Shown: piece after piece, positions 1 through 5,331 of the stretch | How the letters are laid out: every line of letters begins with the position of its first letter | Position numbering within the stretch: position 1 is the first letter of the stretch | Assembly (NCBI GenBank): GCA_028714995.1 | Contig: JAQTLI010000239.1 | Location: forward strand, 1-5,331 | Origin: Methylobacter sp. | GTDB lineage: Bacteria > Pseudomonadota > Gammaproteobacteria > Methylococcales > Methylomonadaceae | Direction of reading: 5' to 3' | DNA: 5,331 bases | The notes under the pieces: generated by a model | Told to the model about the DNA's origin: nothing | Seen by the model: the letters and a program-made list of their open reading frames with translations, nothing else | Databases searched by the model: none | Program-made: the position numbers and the translations under genes

Positions 1-99
1 GTCAGCACCGAGATGAGCCTGCATGTGCTGGCTTACAATCTCAAAAGGGTGATGAATATACTGGGAACTACAACCCTGATGGAAGCAATGGTGGCCTGA
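1..99 (+). CDS. IS1182-like transposase, C-terminal fragment (cut by window edge)
   Basis: The reading frame is open from base 1 to a TGA at 97-99 and gives 32 residues. The stretch TEMSLHVLAYNLKRV followed by MNILG matches, from memory, the conserved C-terminal tail of IS1182-type DDE transposases common in proteobacteria. The full protein would cut and rejoin DNA at the ends of its insertion sequence, but the catalytic DDE region lies left of the window, so it cannot be said whether the element is intact. The visible tail has no frameshift or premature stop. There is no gene for about 770 bases downstream, as expected for the end of an element followed by its flank. The transposase call is fairly sure; the exact IS family is less so. 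Confidence 0.75.
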   Translation, partial: VSTEMSLHVLAYNLKRVMNILGTTTLMEAMVA

Positions 100-259
100 T
101 GGCCATTTGTTGTTTTTAAGCTCTATTTCCATGGCTAACTGGGGGCTTTTGGTTTTATCAATCGGTAACCGGAAAAATCCTACCGACCCAGAATCGTACA
201 CCAAATGGATTTTGTTGCAGCAGAATTCCGTTTAAACGCCGACTATTTTATTTTTTGAC

Positions 260-279
260 GTTTTTACACGGCCTGGGTC
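260..279 (+). repeat. Possible right terminal inverted repeat of the IS1182-like element
   Basis: About 160 bases after the transposase stop, an AT-rich tail changes abruptly to GTTTTTACACGGCCTGGGTC and then a GC-richer stretch with two palindromes (CGAGCTCG at 279-286 and TTCGCGAA at 291-298). The TTTTTACAC-GGCCTGGGTC block resembles ends I recall from IS1182-type elements, and the distance from the stop is plausible. The matching left end and any target duplication lie outside the window, so this rests on resemblance and position only. Confidence 0.3.
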
Positions 280-554
280 GAGCTCGGCCTTTCGCGAATG
301 CCGCAGTTCGTCCATAAGCCGACAGTCAAAATTTTTACAAAATCAATCGAAACTGATCACATGAATTGTCAATCAGCGTTGAAAATTTCCAGTTGTCAGC
401 GTCCATATTTCCAGGTCTTTCTGTTCGCCTTTTTATTAAATCAATACCTTAAATCGCACTTCAATTGGGAATGGGTATGCTGATTGCTTGAAATAAACGG
501 TGCTGATTTACAAAAATGTACTTTCACTCTAATAGCAAAAACTCCAAGCTTATG
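280..554. other. Gene-free stretch right of the presumed IS end
   Basis: No reading frame here has a ribosome binding site and a recognisable product. The only sizeable open frame (298-483, 61 codons) starts without a Shine-Dalgarno sequence and resembles no family I know. The left end holds short palindromes next to the presumed IS end. A TACA-AAAA-TGTA dyad at 509-520 lies about 40 bases upstream of the promoter-like box at 555-563 and could be an operator, but it is short. I see no tRNA, CRISPR or other recognisable element. Confidence 0.5.
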
Positions 555-563
555 TGTTAAAAT
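555..563 (+). promoter_or_regulatory. Candidate extended -10 promoter
   Basis: TGT followed by TAAAAT fits the extended -10 pattern TGn-TATAAT with one mismatch in the hexamer. No good -35 hexamer sits 16-18 bases upstream, though extended -10 promoters can work without one. Transcription would begin near 570, just before the first of several hairpins. Such boxes arise by chance in AT-rich DNA, so this is a candidate only. Confidence 0.35.
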
Positions 564-668
564 GCATCTTGTAACTGTATACGACTTCATTAGTCGCTTA
601 AGCTCCATACCCTGCTGCCGTGCGCGTCACTGTCAAGGGCGACAGTAACGAGAAAGTCAATAGATTTA

Positions 669-680
669 CTACAAGGATGA
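669..680 (+). promoter_or_regulatory. Near-consensus CsrA/RsmA binding sequence
   Basis: CTACAAGGATGA matches the published high-affinity CsrA RNA consensus RUACARGGAUGU at the ten central positions and differs only at the first and last base. CsrA-family proteins bind such GGA motifs in RNA and control translation or are titrated by small RNAs. The GGA here is also part of the AGGAT/ATCCT hairpin (674-688), so pairing and protein binding could compete. Further GGA triplets lie at 709, 751, 757, 798, 814 and 833, but their density is not clearly above chance. Whether this organism has a CsrA protein is not visible here. Confidence 0.35.
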
Positions 681-732
681 AAAATCCTGACTCAGTGAAT
701 TGCGCAGTGGAAAAGCCCCGCGCAGAAACAAA

Positions 733-786
733 GCCGCATCGAACCAATACGGAAGTGGATGGCGCAGCTTGCTACGATGGGTTTTT
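733..786 (+). terminator. Candidate intrinsic terminator or attenuator before the TVP38-type gene
   Basis: CCGCATCG (734-741) pairs with CGATGGG (775-781) through seven Watson-Crick pairs with G736 bulged, plus a possible G733-T782 wobble, and is followed directly by TTTTT (782-786). The loop is long (742-774). The same 5' arm can instead pair with a nearer partner: CATC (737-740) with GATG (758-761), extended by C735-G764 and G736-C763 around bulged G762. The two pairings exclude each other, the arrangement expected of a terminator/antiterminator switch. This has not been tested by folding. Confidence 0.3.
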
Positions 787-811
787 GTCTTGCATGAGGA
801 ATATTTTTTCT

Positions 812-833
812 CTGGAGCTATTTGTGCCTCCAG
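812..833 (+). repeat. Inverted repeat just upstream of the TVP38-type ribosome binding site
   Basis: CTGGAG (812-817) and CTCCAG (828-833) form a perfect 6-bp stem with a 10-base loop. No T run follows at once, so it does not look like a terminator on the plus strand, and on the minus strand the stem would be followed by As. It lies 28 bases before the AGGTGA ribosome binding site and could modulate translation or mark an operator. Confidence 0.3.
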
Positions 834-861
834 GATTAAGATGACTCACGATTATTTTTTC

Positions 862-867
862 AGGTGA
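862..867 (+). promoter_or_regulatory. Ribosome binding site of the TVP38-type gene
   Basis: AGGTGA ends three bases before the ATG at 871. It pairs with the 5' part of the anti-Shine-Dalgarno sequence, which makes the short spacing acceptable. It fixes the start at 871; no other ATG in the frame is as well placed. Confidence 0.65.
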
Positions 868-870
868 ATA

Positions 871-1554
871 ATGGCTGATTCAACAAACACATGGTCCAAA
901 AAAATTGCGATTGGCTCACTGCTTATCGCTGTAGTTGCTGGTAGTCTTATAATCTACTCCATGCCACTAAAAGAGGTGCTGAACCAGAGTCATCAAATTA
1001 AATCATGGCTGGCGGAAACCGGTTATGCAGCGCCAGCAGTATTTACCCTGGCGGCCGCTTTGCTTACCGCTATTGGTATTCCTCGTTTGCTGTTATGTTC
1101 ATTGGCGGGGGTAGTGTTCGGTTTTACTTGGGGTTTTGTTTGGAGCCACTTTGGGACATTGCTTGGAGCGTATGGAACTTTTATTTTTGCTCGCTGGAGT
1201 GGCCGTGAGTATGTTCAGGAAAAATTCCCGAAGATTATCGCTTTGTCCCAGTCCACTCAAGCTCGGGGCTGGCGATCCGTATTATTCATGCGGCAGTTGC
1301 CCATTAGTGGTCTCTATAACGACATTCTGTTGGGACTGAGTGCGGTTAGCCATTGTGACTTTTGGATTGGGTCTGCGTTAGGTTTTCTTCCTCTTGGCGT
1401 GACTGCGACGCTCATCGGCGCAGGCGTCATACAAGATGATATGTCCCATCTTGCACAATATCTTGGCATTGGAGCCTGCGCTTTCTTTTTATTGACGCTG
1501 TCGTTGAAATGGATACTGGCTCAGAGACAACGGAAATCCCAAATCATAAGCTAG
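871..1554 (+). CDS. TVP38/TMEM64 (DedA superfamily, VTT domain) inner membrane protein
   Basis: This 227-residue protein belongs by pattern to the TVP38/TMEM64 branch of the SNARE-associated/VTT family, and its length is normal for it. A membrane anchor at about 12-31 is followed by hydrophobic segments at about 53-71, 73-90 and 93-107, a polar loop, then segments at about 162-185 and 194-216, and a basic tail. Family hallmarks are GIPRLLLCSLAGVVFG (69-84), a region ending in FARWSGREYV (106-115), and FMRQLPISGLYND (139-151) followed by FWIGSALGFLP (164-174), with the conserved R-x-x-P, N, S and G-x-x-P pattern. Related DedA and VTT proteins move or scramble lipids, and some DedA members recycle undecaprenyl phosphate; for the TVP38 branch the substrate is not established. 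The gene is monocistronic here, preceded by a long gene-free region that may hold a leader, and converges on the amidotransferase gene 29 bases away. A role beside the opposite glycan operon is inference from position. Confidence 0.85.
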   Translation: MADSTNTWSKKIAIGSLLIAVVAGSLIIYSMPLKEVLNQSHQIKSWLAETGYAAPAVFTLAAALLTAIGIPRLLLCSLAGVVFGFTWGFVWSHFGTLLGAYGTFIFARWSGREYVQEKFPKIIALSQSTQARGWRSVLFMRQLPISGLYNDILLGLSAVSHCDFWIGSALGFLPLGVTATLIGAGVIQDDMSHLAQYLGIGACAFFLLTLSLKWILAQRQRKSQIIS

Positions 1555-1583
1555 AATCATCGTACTTCAATGTGTTCAGCGAT

Positions 1584-3437
1584 CTAAACTTCAATTTCGG
1601 ATACCCACTCCAGCCATTCGCTAAGGACAATTATTGTCCAGATTGATCGGGCATGGTCAGCCTTACGTTGCATGTGTTCCTGCAATAGATCCATAGCGAC
1701 GTAACGATTAACCCCGACGCGATCCAGCAGTGGTGAGGATAATCTTGATTTAGCCCATTCATACAGCGGTTCGCGCAGCCAACTGCTCAAAGGTACAGAA
1801 AGCCCGCGCTTTTTGCGGTGCACTATCTCAGAGGGCAGGTATCGCAGGGCATACTGTTTCAAAAAAACTTTGGTTTGTAGTCGATGGATACGTTCCTTTT
1901 CCGGGAGAGAGGCGGCGAACTCCATTACTTCTTGATCGAGAAAGGGCGCACGTAGTTCCAGTGCTGATTTCATACTTGCACGATCTGCCTTGGTCAATAA
2001 TCCTTCCGCCAACGACGTTTCCAGATCGTGCTGTTGAAGTCGATCCAGCATTTCTGCTGATAAATAGCTTGGTCTCTTAATCAATGGTGGCGTTACACCG
2101 AGGCGTTTCAAAACCACGGGTGAGATACAGGACGTCCAGAGTATATGACGGCCAAGAAAATCCAGCTCGTCGCCCTGAATGAAGCGATTAAGCAGAAATG
2201 GGATCGTCACTTTCTTATCGCTAGCTGGCCAGCTTTTTACTGCACGCCGTATAAGTGTTCGGACTGAATCTGGAAGCCGCGCATAATAATCGGCAAGTCC
2301 TGCGCCAAAATAGGTCGGATAGCCGCTGAAAAGTTCATCCGCACCTTCGCCAACCAGTGCCACGCGCACATCTTGCGAGGCACGACTGGCCAGAAGAGCG
2401 CTAGGTATCCAGGCTGGATCGGCCAGCGGTTCGCCAACCTGCCGGACCAATTTGGCGATGGTTGGCGGAAAATCTTCGGGACGCACCCAGACTGGCACGA
2501 ACTCAACACCCAAGGTATTTGCCACTTGCTCGGCATAATCTCCTTCGTCATACGAGGCTTCGCTGAAGCGCAGACTGTAGGATTTTAGTGTTTTTTCCGG
2601 GCGAATGGACCTGATTACGGCCGTAATCAAAGAAGAATCGAGGCCGCCACTTAAAAACAAACCAAAATCGACATCAACCTCGCTTTGTCGCCGTACTGAC
2701 TCCCGAAAAATTTCGTCGAACGCGTCCAAAGAGCCAATCTGTTTGGTAGTCTGCACTGCATTCCAACGCCAATAACATCTGCGTTGAATACCCATGACAT
2801 CTATCGTCACCACCTCTCCCGGCGACACTTTTTGAATGTCCTTGAAGGGGGTTTCAGGTGAGACAAAAAAACCGGATTGCAAATAGCTGTGAACCGCATT
2901 CGTGCTGATATTAAAGGCGTTTGAACCTGACGATACCAATGCCGCTATCAGTGAGGCAAAAGCAACGATGCCGTCACTGACCGAGTAGAAAAGTGGTCGT
3001 TCGCCAGCCCGATCTCGGGCAAGTAATAATTTTTTATTGCGCGGATCCCAGATTGCGATAGCAAAGGCTCCCTTGAGCCGTTCCACAAAGGCATCGCCAA
3101 GCTCCAGGTACAAAGCCGGAATTACGGCAACGTCGGTGCTCTGCTCAACAGTTCGCCCACGCTCAAGCAACCACTGGCGTAGCTCAAGGTGATTATCAAT
3201 CTCGCCATTGCAGGCCATCATGACACCGCTGTCACAGTCAACAATCGGTTGCTTGCCATCGTTTAAACCTCGAATAGCTAACCGGGTCATACCAAAGATT
3301 GCCGAATGATCGCCGTCAATTCCGGTATCATCGGGGCCTCGATGCATCAACGCGTCAATCATTTTGTTAACTTGTTGTGGTATGAAATCGCCTTCAACCA
3401 TCCCTTCGAGCATAACTAAACCACAGATGCCGCACAT
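1584..3437 (-). CDS. asnB: Asparagine synthetase (glutamine-hydrolysing) family amidotransferase
   Basis: This 617-residue class II amidotransferase has the usual two-domain plan and length. In the N-terminal glutaminase domain Cys2 becomes the catalytic N-terminal cysteine after Met removal (MCGICG), with RGPD at 33-36, R52, NGEI at 77-80 and D102 in place. In the C-terminal synthetase domain the ATP PP-loop is SGGLDSS (263-269), followed by GEGADELFSGY (363-373), LTKADRASM (481-489), ELRAPFLD (494-501), K523 as probable active-site lysine, and RKKRGLSVP (541-549). It should hydrolyse glutamine, channel ammonia and amidate an ATP-activated carboxylate in the cytoplasm. Textbook AsnB makes asparagine, but many relatives in envelope gene clusters are thought to amidate sugar acids, and the glycosyltransferase one base upstream makes that possible here. 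The residue after NGEI is Asp where Tyr is usual. The start is fixed by the need for Cys2 and by an AGGGA site. The family is certain; the substrate is not, so asnB is a family-level symbol. Confidence 0.92.
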   Translation of the reverse strand: MCGICGLVMLEGMVEGDFIPQQVNKMIDALMHRGPDDTGIDGDHSAIFGMTRLAIRGLNDGKQPIVDCDSGVMMACNGEIDNHLELRQWLLERGRTVEQSTDVAVIPALYLELGDAFVERLKGAFAIAIWDPRNKKLLLARDRAGERPLFYSVSDGIVAFASLIAALVSSGSNAFNISTNAVHSYLQSGFFVSPETPFKDIQKVSPGEVVTIDVMGIQRRCYWRWNAVQTTKQIGSLDAFDEIFRESVRRQSEVDVDFGLFLSGGLDSSLITAVIRSIRPEKTLKSYSLRFSEASYDEGDYAEQVANTLGVEFVPVWVRPEDFPPTIAKLVRQVGEPLADPAWIPSALLASRASQDVRVALVGEGADELFSGYPTYFGAGLADYYARLPDSVRTLIRRAVKSWPASDKKVTIPFLLNRFIQGDELDFLGRHILWTSCISPVVLKRLGVTPPLIKRPSYLSAEMLDRLQQHDLETSLAEGLLTKADRASMKSALELRAPFLDQEVMEFAASLPEKERIHRLQTKVFLKQYALRYLPSEIVHRKKRGLSVPLSSWLREPLYEWAKSRLSSPLLDRVGVNRYVAMDLLQEHMQRKADHARSIWTIIVLSEWLEWVSEIEV

Positions 3438-3438
3438 A

Positions 3439-5208
3439 TTAGTTCCCTGTTGGCGTGGGCAATAAGACCGCCGAGTATTTAGAATTCAGATTGATTACTT
3501 CAACGCCATGCTCCAGCGCAATTGATTTAAGCGCTGCCAACTGGTTTTTATCAGCAAGCAGATAGACTGGGTGAGTGCGGGTAGTGAGCCATTGATGCGA
3601 TTGTGCTATTGGCACGATTCCCTCGGGCCACGGCTTTCCGGAATTTAGCGTGAATATTACATAGTTACTGGTCAGTTCATTACCATCACGACTCAGGACA
3701 GTCACCAGACGCTTGAGATAAAATGGCAGGCCATTGGGTAGGCATTCTATACAAACCAGTTCAGTTGTCGGAGGTATCGTTGTCGAAATTTTTTCTGCCA
3801 GGCTACGCGCGGAGCGAGTCTCTGCATAAAGAGACAAAGCATTAAAATTAACGGTCAATAAAAGCAAGGGAAAACTGATGAAGGCAGCAAATATCAGTCG
3901 CGTGTTTCGAGTCCAGAGGGCAAGTATCGAAAGAAGTGCAACGAAAGCAAACGATAGAGCCATAGGCAGGATTGCCGGTATAAAAGGATCAAAGAGCTCC
4001 TGTTTAGAGGTGAGTCTGCTTTTGAGTAGTTCAGGATCAAAAGCAATAGCGCCCAGTAATAAAGCCGTTATGGTGCTAAATAGTAGCAAAGGCATTGTTC
4101 CATGCCATACAATTCGTGCTGCTCGTCCGGTATTGTTGCTCAGTGCCATAGCAAAAACACGCGCGGTAAGGACGCCGAGGGCCATTACCGCAGTGAGAAT
4201 GTAGCCGGGCAATTTTGATTGTGAAACTGAGAAAAATAACACAACGACGACGGCCCATATAACAAACAGGCGATCAGCACGAGACCAGCTTTTCCTTTTC
4301 TGCCAGGCTGCAACGATGGACTCGGGTAGCAGAAAGCTCCAGGCAAAAAAGGTACCTAAAATAATGGGTGCATAGTAATAAACGGGGGCCGTTCGATGAA
4401 ATTCAGTGGTGGTAAAACGGGCAATGGATTCTCTCATAATGCCATAATAAGGGAAGTCGGGGCGAAGCAGTGATAGTCCGATAAACCATGGCAGTACGAC
4501 AGTAAAAAAAACAGCCCAATTGCGGAACGCAAAGGCACGCTTCATGGCACTCAGTCTTCCCTCAAACCCGTTAAAAATGGCAATCACCAGCGTGGGGATA
4601 ATAAAACCCACCGGGCCTTTAATCAGGGTGGCAATTCCCGCAGATAAGGCGCCAATCAAATACCAGCGTATCCGCTGTTTTCCTTCGCACTCCTCCGCCA
4701 GAAAACACGTAAAAATGGTTGAGCTTACAAAAAAAGCCAAGGACATATCAAAAATGACAATTCGCGAAAACGCAATGTAAAGCGGGGTCGTGGCCACGAT
4801 GAGCATGGCAAGCATGGCGGTACGCTGGTCGTACATTCTTCGGCAAAACAGGAATACCACCACGAGCAGTGAAAAGCCAAAGAAAGCTGATGAAAGCCTG
4901 GCGACGCCTTCCGATTCCCCGAACAGTGAAAAAGACAGCGCGATGGTCTTGAAGTAAAAGGCCGGCTTATCGAGATAGGCTAATCCGTCATAAGTCGGTA
5001 CCAGCCAGGAATGGGACTGGCTCATTTCCCTCGCCACTTCGGCGTTGCGCCCTTCATCCGGCGAGATTAATGGCCACCCGTCCAGACGGCCAAATAGCAT
5101 ATAGGCACTGACAATGAATGAAAAAATCAGAATCCAGCGATCAGGCTTGAGAGAGGATATTCTGTTGTCACCGGCAGAGTTGCTCAGTTGAGGGGAGGAA
5201 ATAGTCAT
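3439..5208 (-). CDS. PMT/ArnT-type undecaprenyl-phosphate-sugar glycosyltransferase
   Basis: This 589-residue polytopic membrane enzyme of the GT-C fold aligns by eye with ArnT over its whole length. ArnT moves 4-amino-4-deoxyarabinose from undecaprenyl phosphate to lipid A on the periplasmic face. After a polar N-terminus and TM1 (about 25-40) comes SPDEGRNAEVAREM (49-62), matching ArnT PDETRYAE with catalytic Asp (D51) and Arg (R54). YLDKP (78-82) matches FEKP, so K81 fits the lipid-phosphate lysine and D80 replaces the Glu reported to bind zinc. D154 in IFDMSLAFF, IKGPVGF (196-202), HRTAPVYYYAP (271-281) and FFSVSQSKLPGYIL (325-338) are also family landmarks. A soluble periplasmic C-terminal domain follows TM segments ending near 460. 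It is slightly longer than ArnT (about 550). No arnBCAD genes are in view, so the sugar and acceptor are unknown. The ATG is preceded by six As and no clear Shine-Dalgarno; an in-frame TAA just upstream rules out a longer form. It is the first gene of the pair with the AsnB-like gene. Confidence 0.88.
   Translation of the reverse strand: MTISSPQLSNSAGDNRISSLKPDRWILIFSFIVSAYMLFGRLDGWPLISPDEGRNAEVAREMSQSHSWLVPTYDGLAYLDKPAFYFKTIALSFSLFGESEGVARLSSAFFGFSLLVVVFLFCRRMYDQRTAMLAMLIVATTPLYIAFSRIVIFDMSLAFFVSSTIFTCFLAEECEGKQRIRWYLIGALSAGIATLIKGPVGFIIPTLVIAIFNGFEGRLSAMKRAFAFRNWAVFFTVVLPWFIGLSLLRPDFPYYGIMRESIARFTTTEFHRTAPVYYYAPIILGTFFAWSFLLPESIVAAWQKRKSWSRADRLFVIWAVVVVLFFSVSQSKLPGYILTAVMALGVLTARVFAMALSNNTGRAARIVWHGTMPLLLFSTITALLLGAIAFDPELLKSRLTSKQELFDPFIPAILPMALSFAFVALLSILALWTRNTRLIFAAFISFPLLLLTVNFNALSLYAETRSARSLAEKISTTIPPTTELVCIECLPNGLPFYLKRLVTVLSRDGNELTSNYVIFTLNSGKPWPEGIVPIAQSHQWLTTRTHPVYLLADKNQLAALKSIALEHGVEVINLNSKYSAVLLPTPTGN
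3444..3448 (-). promoter_or_regulatory. Ribosome binding site of the AsnB-like gene, inside the upstream gene's end
   Basis: On the minus strand AGGGA lies six bases before the ATG at 3437-3435. It is inside the last codons of the glycosyltransferase gene, whose TAA (3441-3439) is separated from the ATG by one base. This spacing suggests translational coupling and confirms the MCGICG start. Confidence 0.65.
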
Positions 5209-5265
5209 TTTTTTAATGTCTGTTTATGATGGTTAAATAAGTAGGTGGGTGGGGCATACACGCCA

Positions 5266-5280
5266 ACTTAAAGATTAAGT
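5266..5280. repeat. Inverted repeat ACTTAA-AGA-TTAAGT, possible operator
   Basis: A perfect 6-3-6 dyad lies 58-72 bases before the glycosyltransferase ATG, in the position of a promoter-proximal operator. Its arms resemble a homeodomain-like AAGT site, and a related CAACTT half-site recurs at 5289-5294. No regulator gene is visible to assign it to. Confidence 0.35.
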
Positions 5281-5301
5281 CTGTTGTTCAACTTGATGTC
5301 T

Positions 5302-5317
5302 TTGAAAAAGTTTTCAA
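5302..5317. repeat. Inverted repeat TTGAAAA-AG-TTTTCAA
   Basis: Two perfect 7-base arms are separated by two bases, and TTTTT follows at 5320-5324 on the plus strand. The two-base gap is too tight for a closed RNA loop unless inner pairs open, and the stem is AT-rich, so a terminator is unlikely. A protein binding site is the better guess. Because the window ends 14 bases later, its relation to the next gene is unknown. Confidence 0.35.
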
Positions 5318-5331
5318 CCTTTTTAAATGTA

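Larger units (their letters stand above)
570..786 (+). ncRNA. Candidate structured small RNA or 5' leader with terminator
   Basis: Between a promoter-like box and a T run lie successive short hairpins. They are CGACT/AGTCG (582-586 with 592-596), ACTGTC/GACAGT (629-634 with 641-646, extended by GT/AC past one mismatch), AGGAT/ATCCT with a GAAAA loop (674-678 with 684-688), and TGCGC/GCGCA (701-705 with 720-724, continuing inward to an AAAAG loop). A bulged stem follows, at 733-741 with 775-782, and then TTTTT. The transcript would be about 215 nt. It lies upstream of and on the same strand as the TVP38-type gene, so it could be an independent small RNA or an attenuated leader. I do not recognise an Rfam family. 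Hairpins of 5-6 bp are common by chance; the support is their number and order, not any single stem. The overlapping open frame 620-844 has no ribosome binding site. Confidence 0.3.
5209..5331 (-). promoter_or_regulatory. Upstream region of the glycosyltransferase-amidotransferase operon
   Basis: This AT-rich stretch must hold at least part of the operon's control region unless transcription comes from further right. No convincing -35/-10 pair is seen. It contains two inverted repeats, listed separately, and a C-rich patch on the minus strand (GGTGGGTGGGG on the plus strand, 5244-5254) about 36-46 bases before the ATG. The last bases before the ATG are A-rich rather than carrying a Shine-Dalgarno sequence. 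Confidence 0.4.

Noticed and set aside
298..483. 61-codon open frame next to the presumed IS end
   Set aside because: No ribosome binding site, no recognisable domain, and it begins within the palindromic junction. Most likely a chance open frame.
620..790. Possible 5' end of a group II intron, because of GTGCGC at the start and many stems
   Set aside because: No domain V-like hairpin and no reverse transcriptase in the window; the following sequence does not match intron domain I as I know it.
620..844. 74-codon open frame starting with GTG upstream of the TVP38-type gene
   Set aside because: No Shine-Dalgarno sequence before the GTG or before the internal ATG at 677, no recognisable family, and it overlaps the run of hairpins. 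A real small protein is not excluded but is not supported.
570..870. Known riboswitch classes (cobalamin, c-di-GMP, yybP-ykoY)
   Set aside because: I compared the conserved core sequences I remember for these classes and found none of them in the stretch.
2237..2551. 104-codon open frame inside the AsnB-like gene, same strand
   Set aside because: It lies in another frame of a clearly conserved coding region and resembles no protein; it is a shadow frame.
3878..4780. Plus-strand open frames (3878-4204 and 4520-4780) opposite the glycosyltransferase gene
   Set aside because: They are antisense to conserved membrane-protein coding sequence and lack ribosome binding sites or recognisable domains.
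5244..5254. G-rich run GGTGGGTGGGG as a G-quadruplex
   Set aside because: Only three separated G runs, the first with two Gs, so a stable three-tetrad quadruplex is not supported.

Overview
The window looks like accessory DNA from a proteobacterium, most likely a gammaproteobacterium. The clues are Shine-Dalgarno-led genes, an IS1182-like transposase tail at the left edge, and ArnT-like, AsnB-like and TVP38-like proteins of the proteobacterial type. The genus cannot be read from the sequence with confidence.

Layout. Bases 1-99 are the last 32 codons of a transposase whose body lies outside the window. Bases 100-870 hold no gene I can support. The left part of this gap is AT-rich and includes a possible right end of the insertion sequence (about 260-279). 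The right part, about 555-835, starts at an extended -10 promoter-like box and contains a run of hairpins, a terminator-like stem with a T run, and a near-consensus CsrA/RsmA binding sequence. It could be a small RNA or a regulatory leader. Bases 871-1554 encode a TVP38/DedA-type membrane protein on the plus strand. It converges, across only 29 bp, with a two-gene minus-strand operon. That operon consists of a PMT/ArnT-type membrane glycosyltransferase (5208-3439) followed after one base by a glutamine-dependent asparagine synthetase-type amidotransferase (3437-1584). Bases 5209-5331 are the operon's upstream region, AT-rich with two inverted repeats.

How the genes may work together. The glycosyltransferase should move a sugar from an undecaprenyl-phosphate carrier to an acceptor on the outer face of the inner membrane. 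The AsnB-like enzyme uses glutamine and ATP to amidate a carboxyl group; beside a glycosyltransferase that carboxyl could belong to a sugar acid rather than to aspartate. The TVP38-type protein belongs to a family implicated in membrane lipid movement, including the undecaprenyl phosphate cycle in some DedA members. A shared role in building or decorating a cell-envelope glycan is a reasonable inference, but no substrate is shown by the sequence. The genes themselves are of known families; the least explained part of the window is the structured non-coding stretch before the TVP38 gene.
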